DNA of 64,000 nucleotides from an actinobacterium SCGC AAA278-O22. GTDB lineage: Bacteria > Actinomycetota > Actinomycetes > Nanopelagicales > Nanopelagicaceae. Below the pieces are notes generated by a model, which was not told the origin of the DNA, searched no databases, and saw only the letters and a list, made by a program, of their open reading frames with translations. The stretch is from positions 30,055 through 94,054 of the forward strand of contig AQUA01000001.1 in the NCBI GenBank assembly GCA_000372185.1. The letters run 5' to 3'. The position numbers were made by a program, and so were the translations under genes. Positions 26,683 through 35,918 of this stretch are shown piece by piece (the first letter of the stretch is position 1; the number at the start of each line of letters is the position of its first letter).

Positions 26683-27690
26683 ATGTCTAATTCAATTAAA
26701 TTCGCAGTCATTGGCGCTGGTCGCATTGGGGTAGTCCATGCTTCATCCGTTTCTAAGATTCCGGGCGCAACTCTTGAGTACGTTGTAGATCCCATCAAAG
26801 AAAGTGCAGATAAGCTAGCGTCGCAATTTGGATGCAAGGCTGCCTACGATGCCGAGGCAATAATCAAGTCAGGTGAAGTGGACGCCGTCATTATCGGTTC
26901 TCCGACTCCCACACATGTGCCCCTTTTGAGTACCGCAATCGATCAAGGAATACATGCGCTGTGTGAAAAGCCAATTGATCTTGATATTAAGAATGTTGAT
27001 GAGCTTCGCCAGAAGGCTAATTCTGCGAAAACCCACATTTCAATCGGATTCAATCGCCGCTTTGACCCTGAGTACAACACTGCAAAAAAGAAGGTATCTG
27101 AGGGAGTGATTGGCGAAATTGAACAGGTGATTATCATCAGCCGAGACCCTGCGCCAGCTCCCCAGGCATATATACATGTATCCGGCGGTATTTTTAGAGA
27201 TATGACTATTCACGATTTCGATATGGCGCGCTATTTCGTGCCGGATATCGTTGAAGTATCAGCTCTAGGTACAAACTCCTTCTGTGACTACATCAAGGAA
27301 GAAAATGACTTTGACAATGTGACTGTTACCATGCGAGGGGCAAAAAATGAATTAATTACAATCGTAAATTCTCGCCATGCTTCCTTTGGATACGACCAAC
27401 GCATAGAGGTTTTTGGCGAAAAAGGAATGCTACAGACTGACAATATAACTCCGTCAACTGTGAAATTATCAAACGGTGAAGTCACAAGCTCTACTGATGC
27501 TTACCTCCAATTTTTCATCGAGAGATACTCGCTTGCGTACCAATATGAATTAGAAGCCTTTATTCGAGGCATACAGGACGGAAAACAGTATGGGTCAACG
27601 TATGATGATGGAAGAGCAGCCTTAATCCTTGCAGATGCGGCAGTTGAATCAAGCCGCACCGGCAAGGCAGTCAAGGTCAATTTAAATTAA
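26683..27690 (+). CDS. iolG: inositol 2-dehydrogenase
   Basis: Oxidises myo-inositol to 2-keto-myo-inositol (scyllo-inosose) with NAD, the first catabolic step. The 335-residue protein carries the IolG set in order: FAVIGAGRIGVVHA, HALCEKPIDLD, IGFNRRFDPEYN, and GGIFRDMTIHDFDMARYF with catalytic Asp and His around residues 174-178. This is the best IolG match of the six Gfo/Idh/MocA genes here. It is a lone rightward gene, convergent with iolE two bases away, and divergent from another Gfo gene. Upstream lie two TGTAAGA copies (about 26605-26622). Confidence 0.9.
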   Translation: MSNSIKFAVIGAGRIGVVHASSVSKIPGATLEYVVDPIKESADKLASQFGCKAAYDAEAIIKSGEVDAVIIGSPTPTHVPLLSTAIDQGIHALCEKPIDLDIKNVDELRQKANSAKTHISIGFNRRFDPEYNTAKKKVSEGVIGEIEQVIIISRDPAPAPQAYIHVSGGIFRDMTIHDFDMARYFVPDIVEVSALGTNSFCDYIKEENDFDNVTVTMRGAKNELITIVNSRHASFGYDQRIEVFGEKGMLQTDNITPSTVKLSNGEVTSSTDAYLQFFIERYSLAYQYELEAFIRGIQDGKQYGSTYDDGRAALILADAAVESSRTGKAVKVNLN

Positions 27691-27691
27691 T

Positions 27692-28579
27692 TTAGAGCTC
27701 GGCCTCAATCGCGCGTAGGAAAGCTACGCTCTGTCGGGCTGACTCTATTGGTCCTGTACCAGGTGCAGGTTCAGATTGAATTGTTAGATCTTGTTCAAGT
27801 ACAAACCATCCGTCATACCCGGCCTTCACGACAAGGTTGATCACAATTTGCTTCATATCGATATCGCCTTGACCCAAGGGCATGTACAAACTATTGCAGA
27901 CGCCTTCGTAATAAGTAATTTGCCCGCTACGAACCTTCTCAGCTTGCTTTGCATTGACATCTTTCATGTGTACATGCGCAACTCTGTCAGAATGCCTCTC
28001 TGAGAATTCAACAGGATCAGTTCCACCAATAAACATATGTCCTGTATCAAGGCAAAACTTAATATTTGAACCTTTTACGACGCGCATTACATCATCGAGA
28101 GTCTCAACCATTGTCCCTACATGCGGATGAAGTACCGCATCTACACCTTGTGCGTCACACGCTTCTCGAATGCGATTGAGATTGGTAAACATTCGTTGCC
28201 AACCAGCGTCATCCAACTCAGGTCTCTTTGTGTCATAGCCGTCTAGACCAGTATTTGCGGCAAGCACTAATTCATAGGCTCCGGTCGCCTTGTAGCTTTT
28301 GAGTTCCTCGCGAACTTCAGGGAGCGGGTCATGATCCTCACGATGTATTACGATGGGGAAGAAACCTCCTATGGCTTCCATATGTAAGGCTTTAAGAACT
28401 TTTGCTCTTTCTTCCGCGGCCGCAGGTAAGAAACCAGCCGGTCCAAACTCTGTGGCACCAAGCCCAAGCTCAGACATTTCTTTAAGAACTCGATCCGGAC
28501 CCATCTGATGCCCCCAACCGGGTGCTTCACACACACCCCAAGAGATTGGAGCGCCTGCGATTTTTAGTTTCTTTCCCAT
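27692..28579 (-). CDS. iolE: inosose dehydratase
   Basis: Dehydrates 2-keto-myo-inositol to 3D-(3,5/4)-trihydroxycyclohexane-1,2-dione, the IolD substrate. The 295-residue TIM barrel starts KIAGAPISWGVCEAPGWGHQMGPDRVL, the diagnostic IolE N-terminus, and has LHPHVGTMVET, FCLDTGHMFIGGTDP, AHVHMKDVNAKQAEKV and GWFVLEQDLT, giving the metal-binding Glu/Asp/His residues. Last gene of the leftward operon that also encodes IolD, which performs the next step. Confidence 0.9.
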   Translation of the reverse strand: MGKKLKIAGAPISWGVCEAPGWGHQMGPDRVLKEMSELGLGATEFGPAGFLPAAAEERAKVLKALHMEAIGGFFPIVIHREDHDPLPEVREELKSYKATGAYELVLAANTGLDGYDTKRPELDDAGWQRMFTNLNRIREACDAQGVDAVLHPHVGTMVETLDDVMRVVKGSNIKFCLDTGHMFIGGTDPVEFSERHSDRVAHVHMKDVNAKQAEKVRSGQITYYEGVCNSLYMPLGQGDIDMKQIVINLVVKAGYDGWFVLEQDLTIQSEPAPGTGPIESARQSVAFLRAIEAEL

Positions 28580-28582
28580 TCT

Positions 28583-29506
28583 TCACCCATTTCTTAAGTT
28601 AGCTATTGCCTTTGGAACGTTTCCCTCGAGTACATCTCTTACTCCACGTGCAGCATCTTGATATGTCATTATCGTTGAATTGATACTGAGACCCATTACG
28701 TGAGGAGTAAGAATTACATTTTCATGATCAAATATGGGGTGATGCTTTGGAGGTTCAAAGTCGAATGAATCTAGCCCCAGACCCGAAATCTTTCCAGAAT
28801 TGAGTGCTTCTAAGGCATCATCGAGTTGAACCAGCCCTCCCCTACTACAGTTAATTATAACTACCCCGTCAGTCATCAAACTTATACTATTTGCATTTAT
28901 GATGTTCGAATTTTCGTTAGTTAGCGGAATGTGCAAAGTAAGAAAATGTGAATTTTTTAAAACCGTTTCGAAGTTTGAAGAAAATTTGGATGGAACTTCA
29001 GTAAATGGATCATATGCAAGGACTTTCATTCCAAATACCTGTGCATACTCGGCGACTTTTTTTCCGATTCGACCATAACCAATAATCCCCAGTGTTGATC
29101 CCTGTAGGTCCCCAACAGGATATTTTGAACGCTCATCCCACTTACCAGTTTGAACGACCTTGGTGAGGGGTTTTAATCTCTTGCAGAGGGCTAAGAGGTG
29201 GGAGAAAGTGCCCTCAGCTACGGCGATTGAATTACTCCCTGGAGTGATCACTACAGGAATTCTTCTCTTGTCAGCTTCTTCGATATCAACTAATTCAACA
29301 CCAACTCCTGTTCTAGCAATTACCTTAAGGCTTTTCATTTTCTCAAAAATTAATTTATCAAATTTGAAGTTCGCGCGAACTATCGCGCCACTTGCATGCT
29401 CTAAATCTTCCGAACTCGGATCTTGAATATATGTAATGTCAGCACCAAGAATTGGTTGAACAATTTCTGATTCAACCAATCCAAGTCCCACCACTAATTG
29501 GTTCAT
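28583..29506 (-). CDS. D-isomer-specific 2-hydroxyacid dehydrogenase
   Basis: A 307-residue NAD-dependent enzyme of the phosphoglycerate/glyoxylate/lactate dehydrogenase family: substrate-binding RTGVGVELVD (Arg/Gly near residue 75), Rossmann motif LGIIGYGRIGKKVAEYA, INCSRGGLVQLDDAL (catalytic Arg), and the His in ILTPHVMGLS replacing the usual HxxG. I choose ATG 29506 (MNQLVVGLG), 2 bp after the upstream stop, over a 17-codon longer start inside the upstream gene. It could reduce a 2-ketoacid such as tartronate semialdehyde or hydroxypyruvate arising from aldol cleavage. Substrate not determined. Confidence 0.84.
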   Translation of the reverse strand: MNQLVVGLGLVESEIVQPILGADITYIQDPSSEDLEHASGAIVRANFKFDKLIFEKMKSLKVIARTGVGVELVDIEEADKRRIPVVITPGSNSIAVAEGTFSHLLALCKRLKPLTKVVQTGKWDERSKYPVGDLQGSTLGIIGYGRIGKKVAEYAQVFGMKVLAYDPFTEVPSKFSSNFETVLKNSHFLTLHIPLTNENSNIINANSISLMTDGVVIINCSRGGLVQLDDALEALNSGKISGLGLDSFDFEPPKHHPIFDHENVILTPHVMGLSINSTIMTYQDAARGVRDVLEGNVPKAIANLRNG

Positions 29507-29508
29507 TT

Positions 29509-30714
29509 TTACCGAATTGCCGAAGTCGTTCCCGCAGTTGGTGTGATTTTCACCCATTGACCACTTGCAGCAGATTCTTCGGCACCAGTCACTACCTTTG
29601 CTGCTGCCACAGCATCATGGATATTTGAATTCAGACGTGGCCCGCCAAGATAAGCCTCAATAAATTTGCGAGCTTCAATTACTTTTAAGTCGTCATAACC
29701 CATTGATGTACCTGATCCAGGTTGAAATTTTCCGAAATCTCCCATTAAGTTATTTGCCATTATGCGCTGATAACCAACATGGGCACCTTTTCGACCAATT
29801 GCAAGTTCGAGTTCATTCAATCGCTCGAAATCCCATTTTAGTGAGCCATTTGTTCCATATATTTCAAAGTTATAGGAAGCACGTGGACCGACAGATACTC
29901 GAGAAGCTTCAAGTGTTCCCACTGCGCCTGTGGCAACCGCATTATCTGCGAAACGAATCAACATTCCGCCATAATCTTCATTTTCAACAGGTTTCTTTTC
30001 ACCACCTTCAATCACATCAAAGTGTGTTCCAGAACCCATTTGTAATACTGGTCTTTCTGTAACAACAGTTTTAGTGATTCCAGAAACCTCAGAAATTGGC
30101 CCAAGAATGTATTGAATCTGGTCAGCTAAATGACCCATCAAATCTCCGAGGACTCCGCTTCCAGCATATTCACGAATAAATCTCCATGAGAGAGCTCCAT
30201 TGGGATCTGCAGAATAATCAGCAAAATACGAACCTCTTACATTTGTAATAGTTCCAATTTGACCTTCTGCAATTAATTTCTTTGCATATTCAACTGCCGG
30301 CGGGTGACGATAATTGAAGCCAATTGAAGTTTCGACTTGTGCTTTGTTTGCAGCAGCTTCAACTTTTATTGTTTCATGAGCGCCACGCCCAACAGGTTTT
30401 TCAATCCAAAAAGCCTTCCCTGCTTCAGCTGCAGCGATACCCATTTCCATATGCAGAAAATTAGGGGAACAAATAGAAACCACATCCACATCAGGATGCC
30501 TTAGAACTTCAAGGTAATCTGTAGTAAATTCACGATACCCAAGCACTTCATGAGCATACTTAGCACGATCAGGTGCTGTGTCTGCGGCGATAATCAACTT
30601 GCACTCAACTTCAAGCTCAGGGTAAATGTGACTTAGTGCCTGGTATGCGCGTGTATGTAGATTTCCCATCCAACCAACACTTATTAATCCTACACCAATC
30701 GTTTTCTTGCTCAT
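29509..30714 (-). CDS. Gfo/Idh/MocA family oxidoreductase
   Basis: A 401-residue dehydrogenase of the longer subgroup also seen at 15707-16882. It has VGLISVGWMGNLHTRAY (Rossmann motif in which the usual first Gly-x-Gly reads SVGWMG), FWIEKPVGRG, IGFNYRHPPAVEYAK, and WRFIREYAGSGVLGDLMGHLADQI with an active-site His. It resembles actinobacterial IolG-like or scyllo-inositol/3-ketosugar dehydrogenases. It overlaps the aldolase gene by 4 bp (ATGA), so the two are translationally coupled. Confidence 0.86.
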   Translation of the reverse strand: MSKKTIGVGLISVGWMGNLHTRAYQALSHIYPELEVECKLIIAADTAPDRAKYAHEVLGYREFTTDYLEVLRHPDVDVVSICSPNFLHMEMGIAAAEAGKAFWIEKPVGRGAHETIKVEAAANKAQVETSIGFNYRHPPAVEYAKKLIAEGQIGTITNVRGSYFADYSADPNGALSWRFIREYAGSGVLGDLMGHLADQIQYILGPISEVSGITKTVVTERPVLQMGSGTHFDVIEGGEKKPVENEDYGGMLIRFADNAVATGAVGTLEASRVSVGPRASYNFEIYGTNGSLKWDFERLNELELAIGRKGAHVGYQRIMANNLMGDFGKFQPGSGTSMGYDDLKVIEARKFIEAYLGGPRLNSNIHDAVAAAKVVTGAEESAASGQWVKITPTAGTTSAIR

Positions 30715-31484
30715 ATTTCTCCCTTTGCTTCTTCTAGTACTTTGGTAAATGCATTTGCAAGCAGCGTTGAATCACTTCCGATTGCTATAAAGGTAAAACC
30801 TAATTTGCGATACTCAACAGCCCCTGCTGAATCAAAAGCCAGAATGCCAGGCTGCTTTCCTTGATTCTTGCAAGCCAGAACGACTTTGGTGAGAGCTTCA
30901 AGATACTTTGGGTTCTTAAAATCTCTCGGTATACCAAGGGCAAAACTTAAATCAGCTGGTCCAACAAATAAAATGTCGACACCTTCAACACTTGCAATTT
31001 CTTCAACCTTTTCAAGTGCGCCTAAAGTCTCTATTTGAACTATGCATGTCGCTTTCGATGGAGCATTGAGGAACTCGAGATCTCTTCCCCATCGTGCACC
31101 TCGGTTGTAGGTAGCAACACCTCGATCTCCATAGGGTGGAGTACTGAAGTGCTTGACTACTTCATGGACTTGCTCAACGTTTTCAATTCGGGGAATCATC
31201 ACTCCTGCGACTCCAGCATCAAGAACTCTGCCAATTCGAATCCTTTCTGCTGATTCGACTCGCACGAGAGGTGTTATTCCATATGCACCAGCAGCGAGAA
31301 CTGTTGGGCCAACTTGATCTTCGCCCCCTGCACCATGCTCGAGATCTAATAGAACCCAGTCCATGCCTCCAACAGCAGCGATTTCAACCGCAACCGAAGA
31401 GGCTAGTCCTACAAAAGTGCCATACGTTATTTCGCCTGTTCTTATGCGCGTCTTAAATGCGCCTCTATCTAAAGGTGACTTCAC
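30711..31484 (-). CDS. HpcH/HpaI aldolase family protein
   Basis: Class II (metal-dependent) pyruvate-type aldolase of 257 residues. It has GTFVGLASSVAVEIAAVGGMDWVLLDLEHGAG (His base), MIPRIENVEQV (substrate Arg region), CIVQIETLGALEKVEEIASVEGVDILFVGPADLSFALGIP (metal ligands Glu and Asp), matching 2-dehydro-3-deoxyglucarate / 4-hydroxy-2-oxo-acid aldolases. Such enzymes make or split pyruvate adducts, so it is not a direct substitute for IolJ; it may act on a 2-keto-3-deoxy acid formed by a side branch. Adjacent to iolD by one base. Confidence 0.86.
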   Translation of the reverse strand: MKSPLDRGAFKTRIRTGEITYGTFVGLASSVAVEIAAVGGMDWVLLDLEHGAGGEDQVGPTVLAAGAYGITPLVRVESAERIRIGRVLDAGVAGVMIPRIENVEQVHEVVKHFSTPPYGDRGVATYNRGARWGRDLEFLNAPSKATCIVQIETLGALEKVEEIASVEGVDILFVGPADLSFALGIPRDFKNPKYLEALTKVVLACKNQGKQPGILAFDSAGAVEYRKLGFTFIAIGSDSTLLANAFTKVLEEAKGEI

Positions 31485-33452
31485 TTACGCATGCCACCTT
31501 TGAGTTTTGAGTCCCTCGTTGTAATCATTACGGGGAACTTCAAGCCAAGGCTGATCACCAGAATCTACTTCAGCAGGAGCAACGTCCCACCAAACTTCCG
31601 AAGGTGGTAGTAACTCGTGCTGAATAGTGGGAACAACGATAACAATTGGGCCTTTCTCAGTTCTTGTCTTTGCTAACACATCACGTACCTCAGAGTTGGT
31701 TACAGGGCGGTAAGTTTTCGCTCCCATGCCTTCAGCCATCTTTACTAAATCTATCTTGAGATAATCACCCTCAAGTCGTGGCGCTTTTCCAGGAGCTGTT
31801 GCTGATTGTGAAACGGATGGTCCATCCTCGCGGTATCTAAATTCGTTACCGAAATGATGTCCGACTCGCCACATCTGAAGTCGGCGAATAACCTGATAAC
31901 CATGATTCTCAGATACAACGAAAGTGACATCAAGCCTTTCTTGTGCGGCAGTCACGATTTCAGTTGGAGCCATAACAAAAGTTCCGTCACCGATAAAAGT
32001 GATAATTCGCTTTTTTGTATCTGGATTTGCTAGCCGAACTCCAATTGCAGCCGGAATCTCATAACCCATGCATGAAAAGCCAAATTCGGTATGCGCGATT
32101 CTTCCATTTGTAGCATCCCACACCTTCAGAATGTCTCCAGGAGGACCTCCAGCAGCAGTGATAATTACATCTCCAGATTGAGATGCTTCTTGCATGAGAC
32201 CAATAAGTTGCCCTTGAGTGAGCACAGCATCAGTGGCAGGAGAATCTAGATTTGATTTATCGAATGGAACATCTGGATTTATAGAATCCCATCGAACTTT
32301 ATTCCAAATGTTCATCTCCTTTATAACTTCATCACTCCAGTTTTTTGGGACTCGGTAGCTTCCCAAGGCCTTGAGCAGTGCTGTCATTGAAATTTTTGCA
32401 TCACCTAGAATTGGTGCCGCACCTTGTTTAAATGCATCTAACTCAGCAACGTTAATCGAAACGAATTTAACTTCAGGATTGTGGAAAATTGATTGAGAAG
32501 CAGTTGCAAAATCCGTAAGTCTTGTTCCTATGCTTATTACAACATCAGCTTTACCTACAATATGATTAGCAGCCGGAGATCCTTCAAGGCCAATTCCTTG
32601 CATAAACCAATCACCTGGGTTTTGTACAGCACTCTTTCCGCCGAAGGTTTCACAGACTGGAATTCCTGTCGCATTAGCTAAGGCCTCCAGCTCGACAGTT
32701 GCTTCAGAATAAGTAATTCCACCACCTGCAATAATTACAGGCGCTTTTGCATTGGAAATAATCTTTGCCACTGCCTCCACATCATCCTGTGAAGGTACGG
32801 GGCGACGAATTTTCCACTCACGTTCTTTGAAGAACTCAACAGGCCAATCAAACGCGTGCGATTGGACGTCCTGTGGAAGAGCAAGAACAACCGCACCAGT
32901 GTCGACAGTGCTTGAAAGAACTCGAAAAGCTTGAGGCAATGAATACAACAATTGTTCAGGGCGTGAAATGCGATCGAAAAATCGTGAGACTGGCCTGAAG
33001 GCATCATTGACCGTCAAGTCAGGTTGATTTGGATTTTCGAGCTGTTGCAAAACAGGGCCTTGACGTCGAGTCGCGTACGCATCACCTGGTAATAGCAATA
33101 GTGGAACACGGTTTACTGTTGCAAGAGCAGCCGCCGTAACCATATTCATCGCTCCTGGTCCAATTGAAGCAGTAACTGCAATTACTTGTTTGCGATTGGT
33201 TGCTTTGGCAAATGCGGTTGCTGCGTGAGCCAGACCTTGTTCATTTCTTCCTTGGACGAAAGGGAGAATGTCACTGTATTGATCAAGCGCCTGACCAAGT
33301 CCAGCAACGTTCCCATGACCGAAAATTCCCATTGCTGCAGGGACGAATCTCCTACGAACCCCATCTGAAACAGAGTATTGCGCCGCGAGAAACTTGAGAA
33401 CCGCCTGAGCAACAGTTAGACGTACAGTTTCACCATAATTTGGCTTTGTCAT
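31485..33452 (-). CDS. iolD: 3D-(3,5/4)-trihydroxycyclohexane-1,2-dione acylhydrolase (decyclizing)
   Basis: ThDP-dependent ring-opening enzyme that turns the diketone from IolE into 5-deoxy-glucuronate for IolB. The 655-residue product has MGIFGHGNVAGLGQALDQ (IolD-specific), the ThDP-activating Glu71 in GRNEQG, a central Rossmann-like domain (PVIIAGGGITYSEA), and the pyrophosphate/Mg motif beginning GDGTFVMAPTEI. I use ATG 33452 because AAAGGGG lies 7 nt upstream; an in-frame ATG nine codons earlier lies inside the preceding ALDH gene overlap region. Core gene of the leftward operon. Confidence 0.94.
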   Translation of the reverse strand: MTKPNYGETVRLTVAQAVLKFLAAQYSVSDGVRRRFVPAAMGIFGHGNVAGLGQALDQYSDILPFVQGRNEQGLAHAATAFAKATNRKQVIAVTASIGPGAMNMVTAAALATVNRVPLLLLPGDAYATRRQGPVLQQLENPNQPDLTVNDAFRPVSRFFDRISRPEQLLYSLPQAFRVLSSTVDTGAVVLALPQDVQSHAFDWPVEFFKEREWKIRRPVPSQDDVEAVAKIISNAKAPVIIAGGGITYSEATVELEALANATGIPVCETFGGKSAVQNPGDWFMQGIGLEGSPAANHIVGKADVVISIGTRLTDFATASQSIFHNPEVKFVSINVAELDAFKQGAAPILGDAKISMTALLKALGSYRVPKNWSDEVIKEMNIWNKVRWDSINPDVPFDKSNLDSPATDAVLTQGQLIGLMQEASQSGDVIITAAGGPPGDILKVWDATNGRIAHTEFGFSCMGYEIPAAIGVRLANPDTKKRIITFIGDGTFVMAPTEIVTAAQERLDVTFVVSENHGYQVIRRLQMWRVGHHFGNEFRYREDGPSVSQSATAPGKAPRLEGDYLKIDLVKMAEGMGAKTYRPVTNSEVRDVLAKTRTEKGPIVIVVPTIQHELLPPSEVWWDVAPAEVDSGDQPWLEVPRNDYNEGLKTQRWHA

Positions 33453-33462
33453 TTTTTCCCCT

Positions 33463-34908
33463 TTACCAGTTTCTTCCATGCAGGATGATTGTTTTAACTT
33501 CTGTCATTTCTTCGATTGCGGATTTAACGCCTTCTTTTCCAATTCCACTTGCCTTTAAACCTCCATATGGCATCAAATCTGCACGCCACAGTGGAGTCCA
33601 ATTGATATGAACAATTCCCGAATCAATCTCTCGCGCTGCTCGAATTGCAGAGTCAACATCTCGCGTGAATACACCCGACCCCAATCCATAGGGGGTGCTG
33701 TTGGCGAAATCGAGAGCCTCTTCAACAGAGGTAGCCGTTGAGACTGCAACAGCAGGTCCAAATAATTCATCTTGAGCAATAGAAGCACTTGGATTGACAT
33801 CAGCAACAATTGCTGGGGAAACGATAGATCCATCGAGCTCACCACCGGTTATCAAGGTGGCACCTTCAGAAATTGCAACACGAATCGATGTAGCGACTCT
33901 TTCGGCTTCTTTTGCATTAATCAGAGTGCCGACTTCGATACCGTCTGCCTTGGGGTCGCCAACTTTTATCGCTTCTACTCGCACTTTGAGAGCTTGCAAG
34001 AAATCATCTTTAACTTTTTCGTGGACGATGACACGCTGGACTGAAATACAAACTTGACCCGAATTAATATAACCGCCCAGCGCTACTGCTCGAGTAGCTA
34101 ATTCTAAATCTGCATCGGGCAAAACAACCACTGGTGAAGAAGCGCCAAGTTCAAGAGATAATTTTTTTACTCCTGCAATTCGAGTTATGTAAGTTCCCGT
34201 TGATGTTGAACCTGTGAAAGAAATCTTTCGAACACGTGAATCACTACATAAGGCATCGCCAAGCTCACTACCAGAACCGGTAAGAACGTTTAGAACTCCA
34301 GCCGGTAAGCCCGCATCAAGAAAACATTGCGCAATTGCGAGCGCAGTAAGCGGCGTTGCCCGAGCGGGTTTAAGAACGACACTATTTCCGGAACCTAGTG
34401 CTGGCGCCAATTTGTGTAACACCAGGAGCGCTGGATAATTGAATGGACTAATAGCAACTACTACACCAACTGGTTGTCTCAGTGTAAATCCAATTTTATC
34501 TAAACCAGTGCCCTTGTTGGCATCAAGCGGTAGTGATGAACCGTATAGGTGTGCACCTTCAAATGCCCCCAAACGGATAATTTCTCCCGAGCGACCTGCT
34601 TCTCCACGAGCTTCTATGAGAGATTTTCCATTCTCGGATGAAATAATCTGGGCTATTTCTTCGGCTCGTTGATCTGCTAGTTCGGCCGCTTTCAACATTA
34701 CTGCTGATCTCTGATGAGCTGGGGTTCGACGCCAAATTTCAGCCCCGCTTACGGCTGCTTGAAGCGCAATCTCTACATCCGCCACAGATGCAACCGCAGC
34801 TTGTCCTACCTCTACTCCATCAAATGGGGATTTGATTTCTTCAATCTTCCTACTTACTGAATCAACCCATGCGCCGTTAATTAGAAGCTTTCCTTCATAT
34901 GATTTCAT
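33463..34908 (-). CDS. NAD(P)-dependent aldehyde dehydrogenase
   Basis: A 481-residue classical ALDH: catalytic Asn in ISPFNYP (about 157), general-base Glu253 in LSLELGASSP, nucleophile Cys287 in NSGQVCISVQR. Unlike IolA it keeps the base Glu, so it is a hydrolytic, non-CoA enzyme. The sequence groups with lactaldehyde/glyceraldehyde or glycolaldehyde-type dehydrogenases, and a C3 aldehyde from aldol cleavage would be a sensible substrate. It overlaps the upstream LacI gene by 4 bp (ATGA) and is followed by iolD after 10 bp. Confidence 0.88.
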   Translation of the reverse strand: MKSYEGKLLINGAWVDSVSRKIEEIKSPFDGVEVGQAAVASVADVEIALQAAVSGAEIWRRTPAHQRSAVMLKAAELADQRAEEIAQIISSENGKSLIEARGEAGRSGEIIRLGAFEGAHLYGSSLPLDANKGTGLDKIGFTLRQPVGVVVAISPFNYPALLVLHKLAPALGSGNSVVLKPARATPLTALAIAQCFLDAGLPAGVLNVLTGSGSELGDALCSDSRVRKISFTGSTSTGTYITRIAGVKKLSLELGASSPVVVLPDADLELATRAVALGGYINSGQVCISVQRVIVHEKVKDDFLQALKVRVEAIKVGDPKADGIEVGTLINAKEAERVATSIRVAISEGATLITGGELDGSIVSPAIVADVNPSASIAQDELFGPAVAVSTATSVEEALDFANSTPYGLGSGVFTRDVDSAIRAAREIDSGIVHINWTPLWRADLMPYGGLKASGIGKEGVKSAIEEMTEVKTIILHGRNW

Positions 34909-35918
34909 TTTGAGATCCTTTTTGTAGAAGCACGGGTAACTAAAGTAGGAGTAGCAAAGTGCAATTTGTTTTGAACAAATTCGTCCTGAAGAAGTAAGTC
35001 AGCACATTTATCAGCAATTTCACGGTTGCCAGGGTCTACAGATGTCAGGCTTATTTGATTTAGCCCAGAAAGATAAGTGTTGTCATAACCAACTATAGAG
35101 ATTTCGATGCCTGCTTCAATAGTGGCAGCCTGCGCACCAATAGCATGCAAGTCGTTAAAACATGCAATCGCAGTGGGAGGATTATCGCTTTTGATTAATT
35201 TCCACATTTCTTCATAACCAGAATTTTCATCATCTGACTTTGAATGTACAACTCGAATAAAGGACTCAAGTCCATTTTCTCGCATTGCTTTTTCATACCC
35301 ATTTATTCTGTCTTTAGCTACGCCTGGCTTTGACCCTGCTAAATGGACAATATTTTTATGTCCAAATTCGACTAAATGATTAACAACAAGTCGCAAACCA
35401 ATTTCTTCGTTAGTTCTAACAGTGGATGCTCTTGATATTCCAGTCGGTATACCACTCGCGATAATAATTGGAAGTTTTTTTGGCAAACTTTCTAGCAATT
35501 CTATTTTTGGAATAGAACCAATAACAAGCAAGCTTTCTGGTCGGAGATCAATAATTGACTTTAGCGTTTGTTTGTCGAGGAACGGAAGTCCCGCTTGATT
35601 TCGAATCATTGCAGATGTGATGAAGTAATACCGACCTTCTTTTTCTAATCGGATGCGTATCTGATCTGCAATTTCCGCAAAAAGCGGATTATGGAGATCG
35701 GCAACTAAAATCGCAATAAAAGTACCTGAATCGGCAGCAAGAGATCGAGCAAGGAAATTGGGCGCGTACCCTAATTTTTCAGCCGCCTTTAAAACCTTAT
35801 TCCTTCTCTTCTCGCTTACGCTTTGTGGAGAAGAGAAGACGAGTGAGACGAGTGATTTAGAAACTCCTGCCTCGGCGGCAACTTCTCGAATGGTAGGGCG
35901 CTTAATTGGGGAATTCAT
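34905..35918 (-). CDS. LacI-family transcriptional regulator
   Basis: A 337-residue regulator: HTH PTIREVAAEAGVSKSLVSLVFSSPQSVSEKRRNKVLKAAEKLGYAPNFLARSLA, then the sensor domain ending TPTLVTRASTKRIS. I start at ATG 35918 (MNSPIKRP), which overlaps the stop of the upstream epimerase gene in an ATGA; the longer frame adds 15 residues within that gene. Being inside the iolD operon it is likely autoregulatory. A related regulator with the same SxxLVSLVF recognition helix is at 46513. Confidence 0.88.
   Translation of the reverse strand: MNSPIKRPTIREVAAEAGVSKSLVSLVFSSPQSVSEKRRNKVLKAAEKLGYAPNFLARSLAADSGTFIAILVADLHNPLFAEIADQIRIRLEKEGRYYFITSAMIRNQAGLPFLDKQTLKSIIDLRPESLLVIGSIPKIELLESLPKKLPIIIASGIPTGISRASTVRTNEEIGLRLVVNHLVEFGHKNIVHLAGSKPGVAKDRINGYEKAMRENGLESFIRVVHSKSDDENSGYEEMWKLIKSDNPPTAIACFNDLHAIGAQAATIEAGIEISIVGYDNTYLSGLNQISLTSVDPGNREIADKCADLLLQDEFVQNKLHFATPTLVTRASTKRISK

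Noticed and set aside
29509..31484. HpcH/HpaI aldolase as a direct replacement for IolJ
   Set aside because: Its motifs are those of pyruvate-enolate aldolases; IolJ splits a malonate-semialdehyde/DHAP bond, which this chemistry does not match.
33182..33412. Small open frames on both strands inside iolD
   Set aside because: They lie within a fully motif-supported coding sequence and have no ribosome-binding sites or family resemblance.
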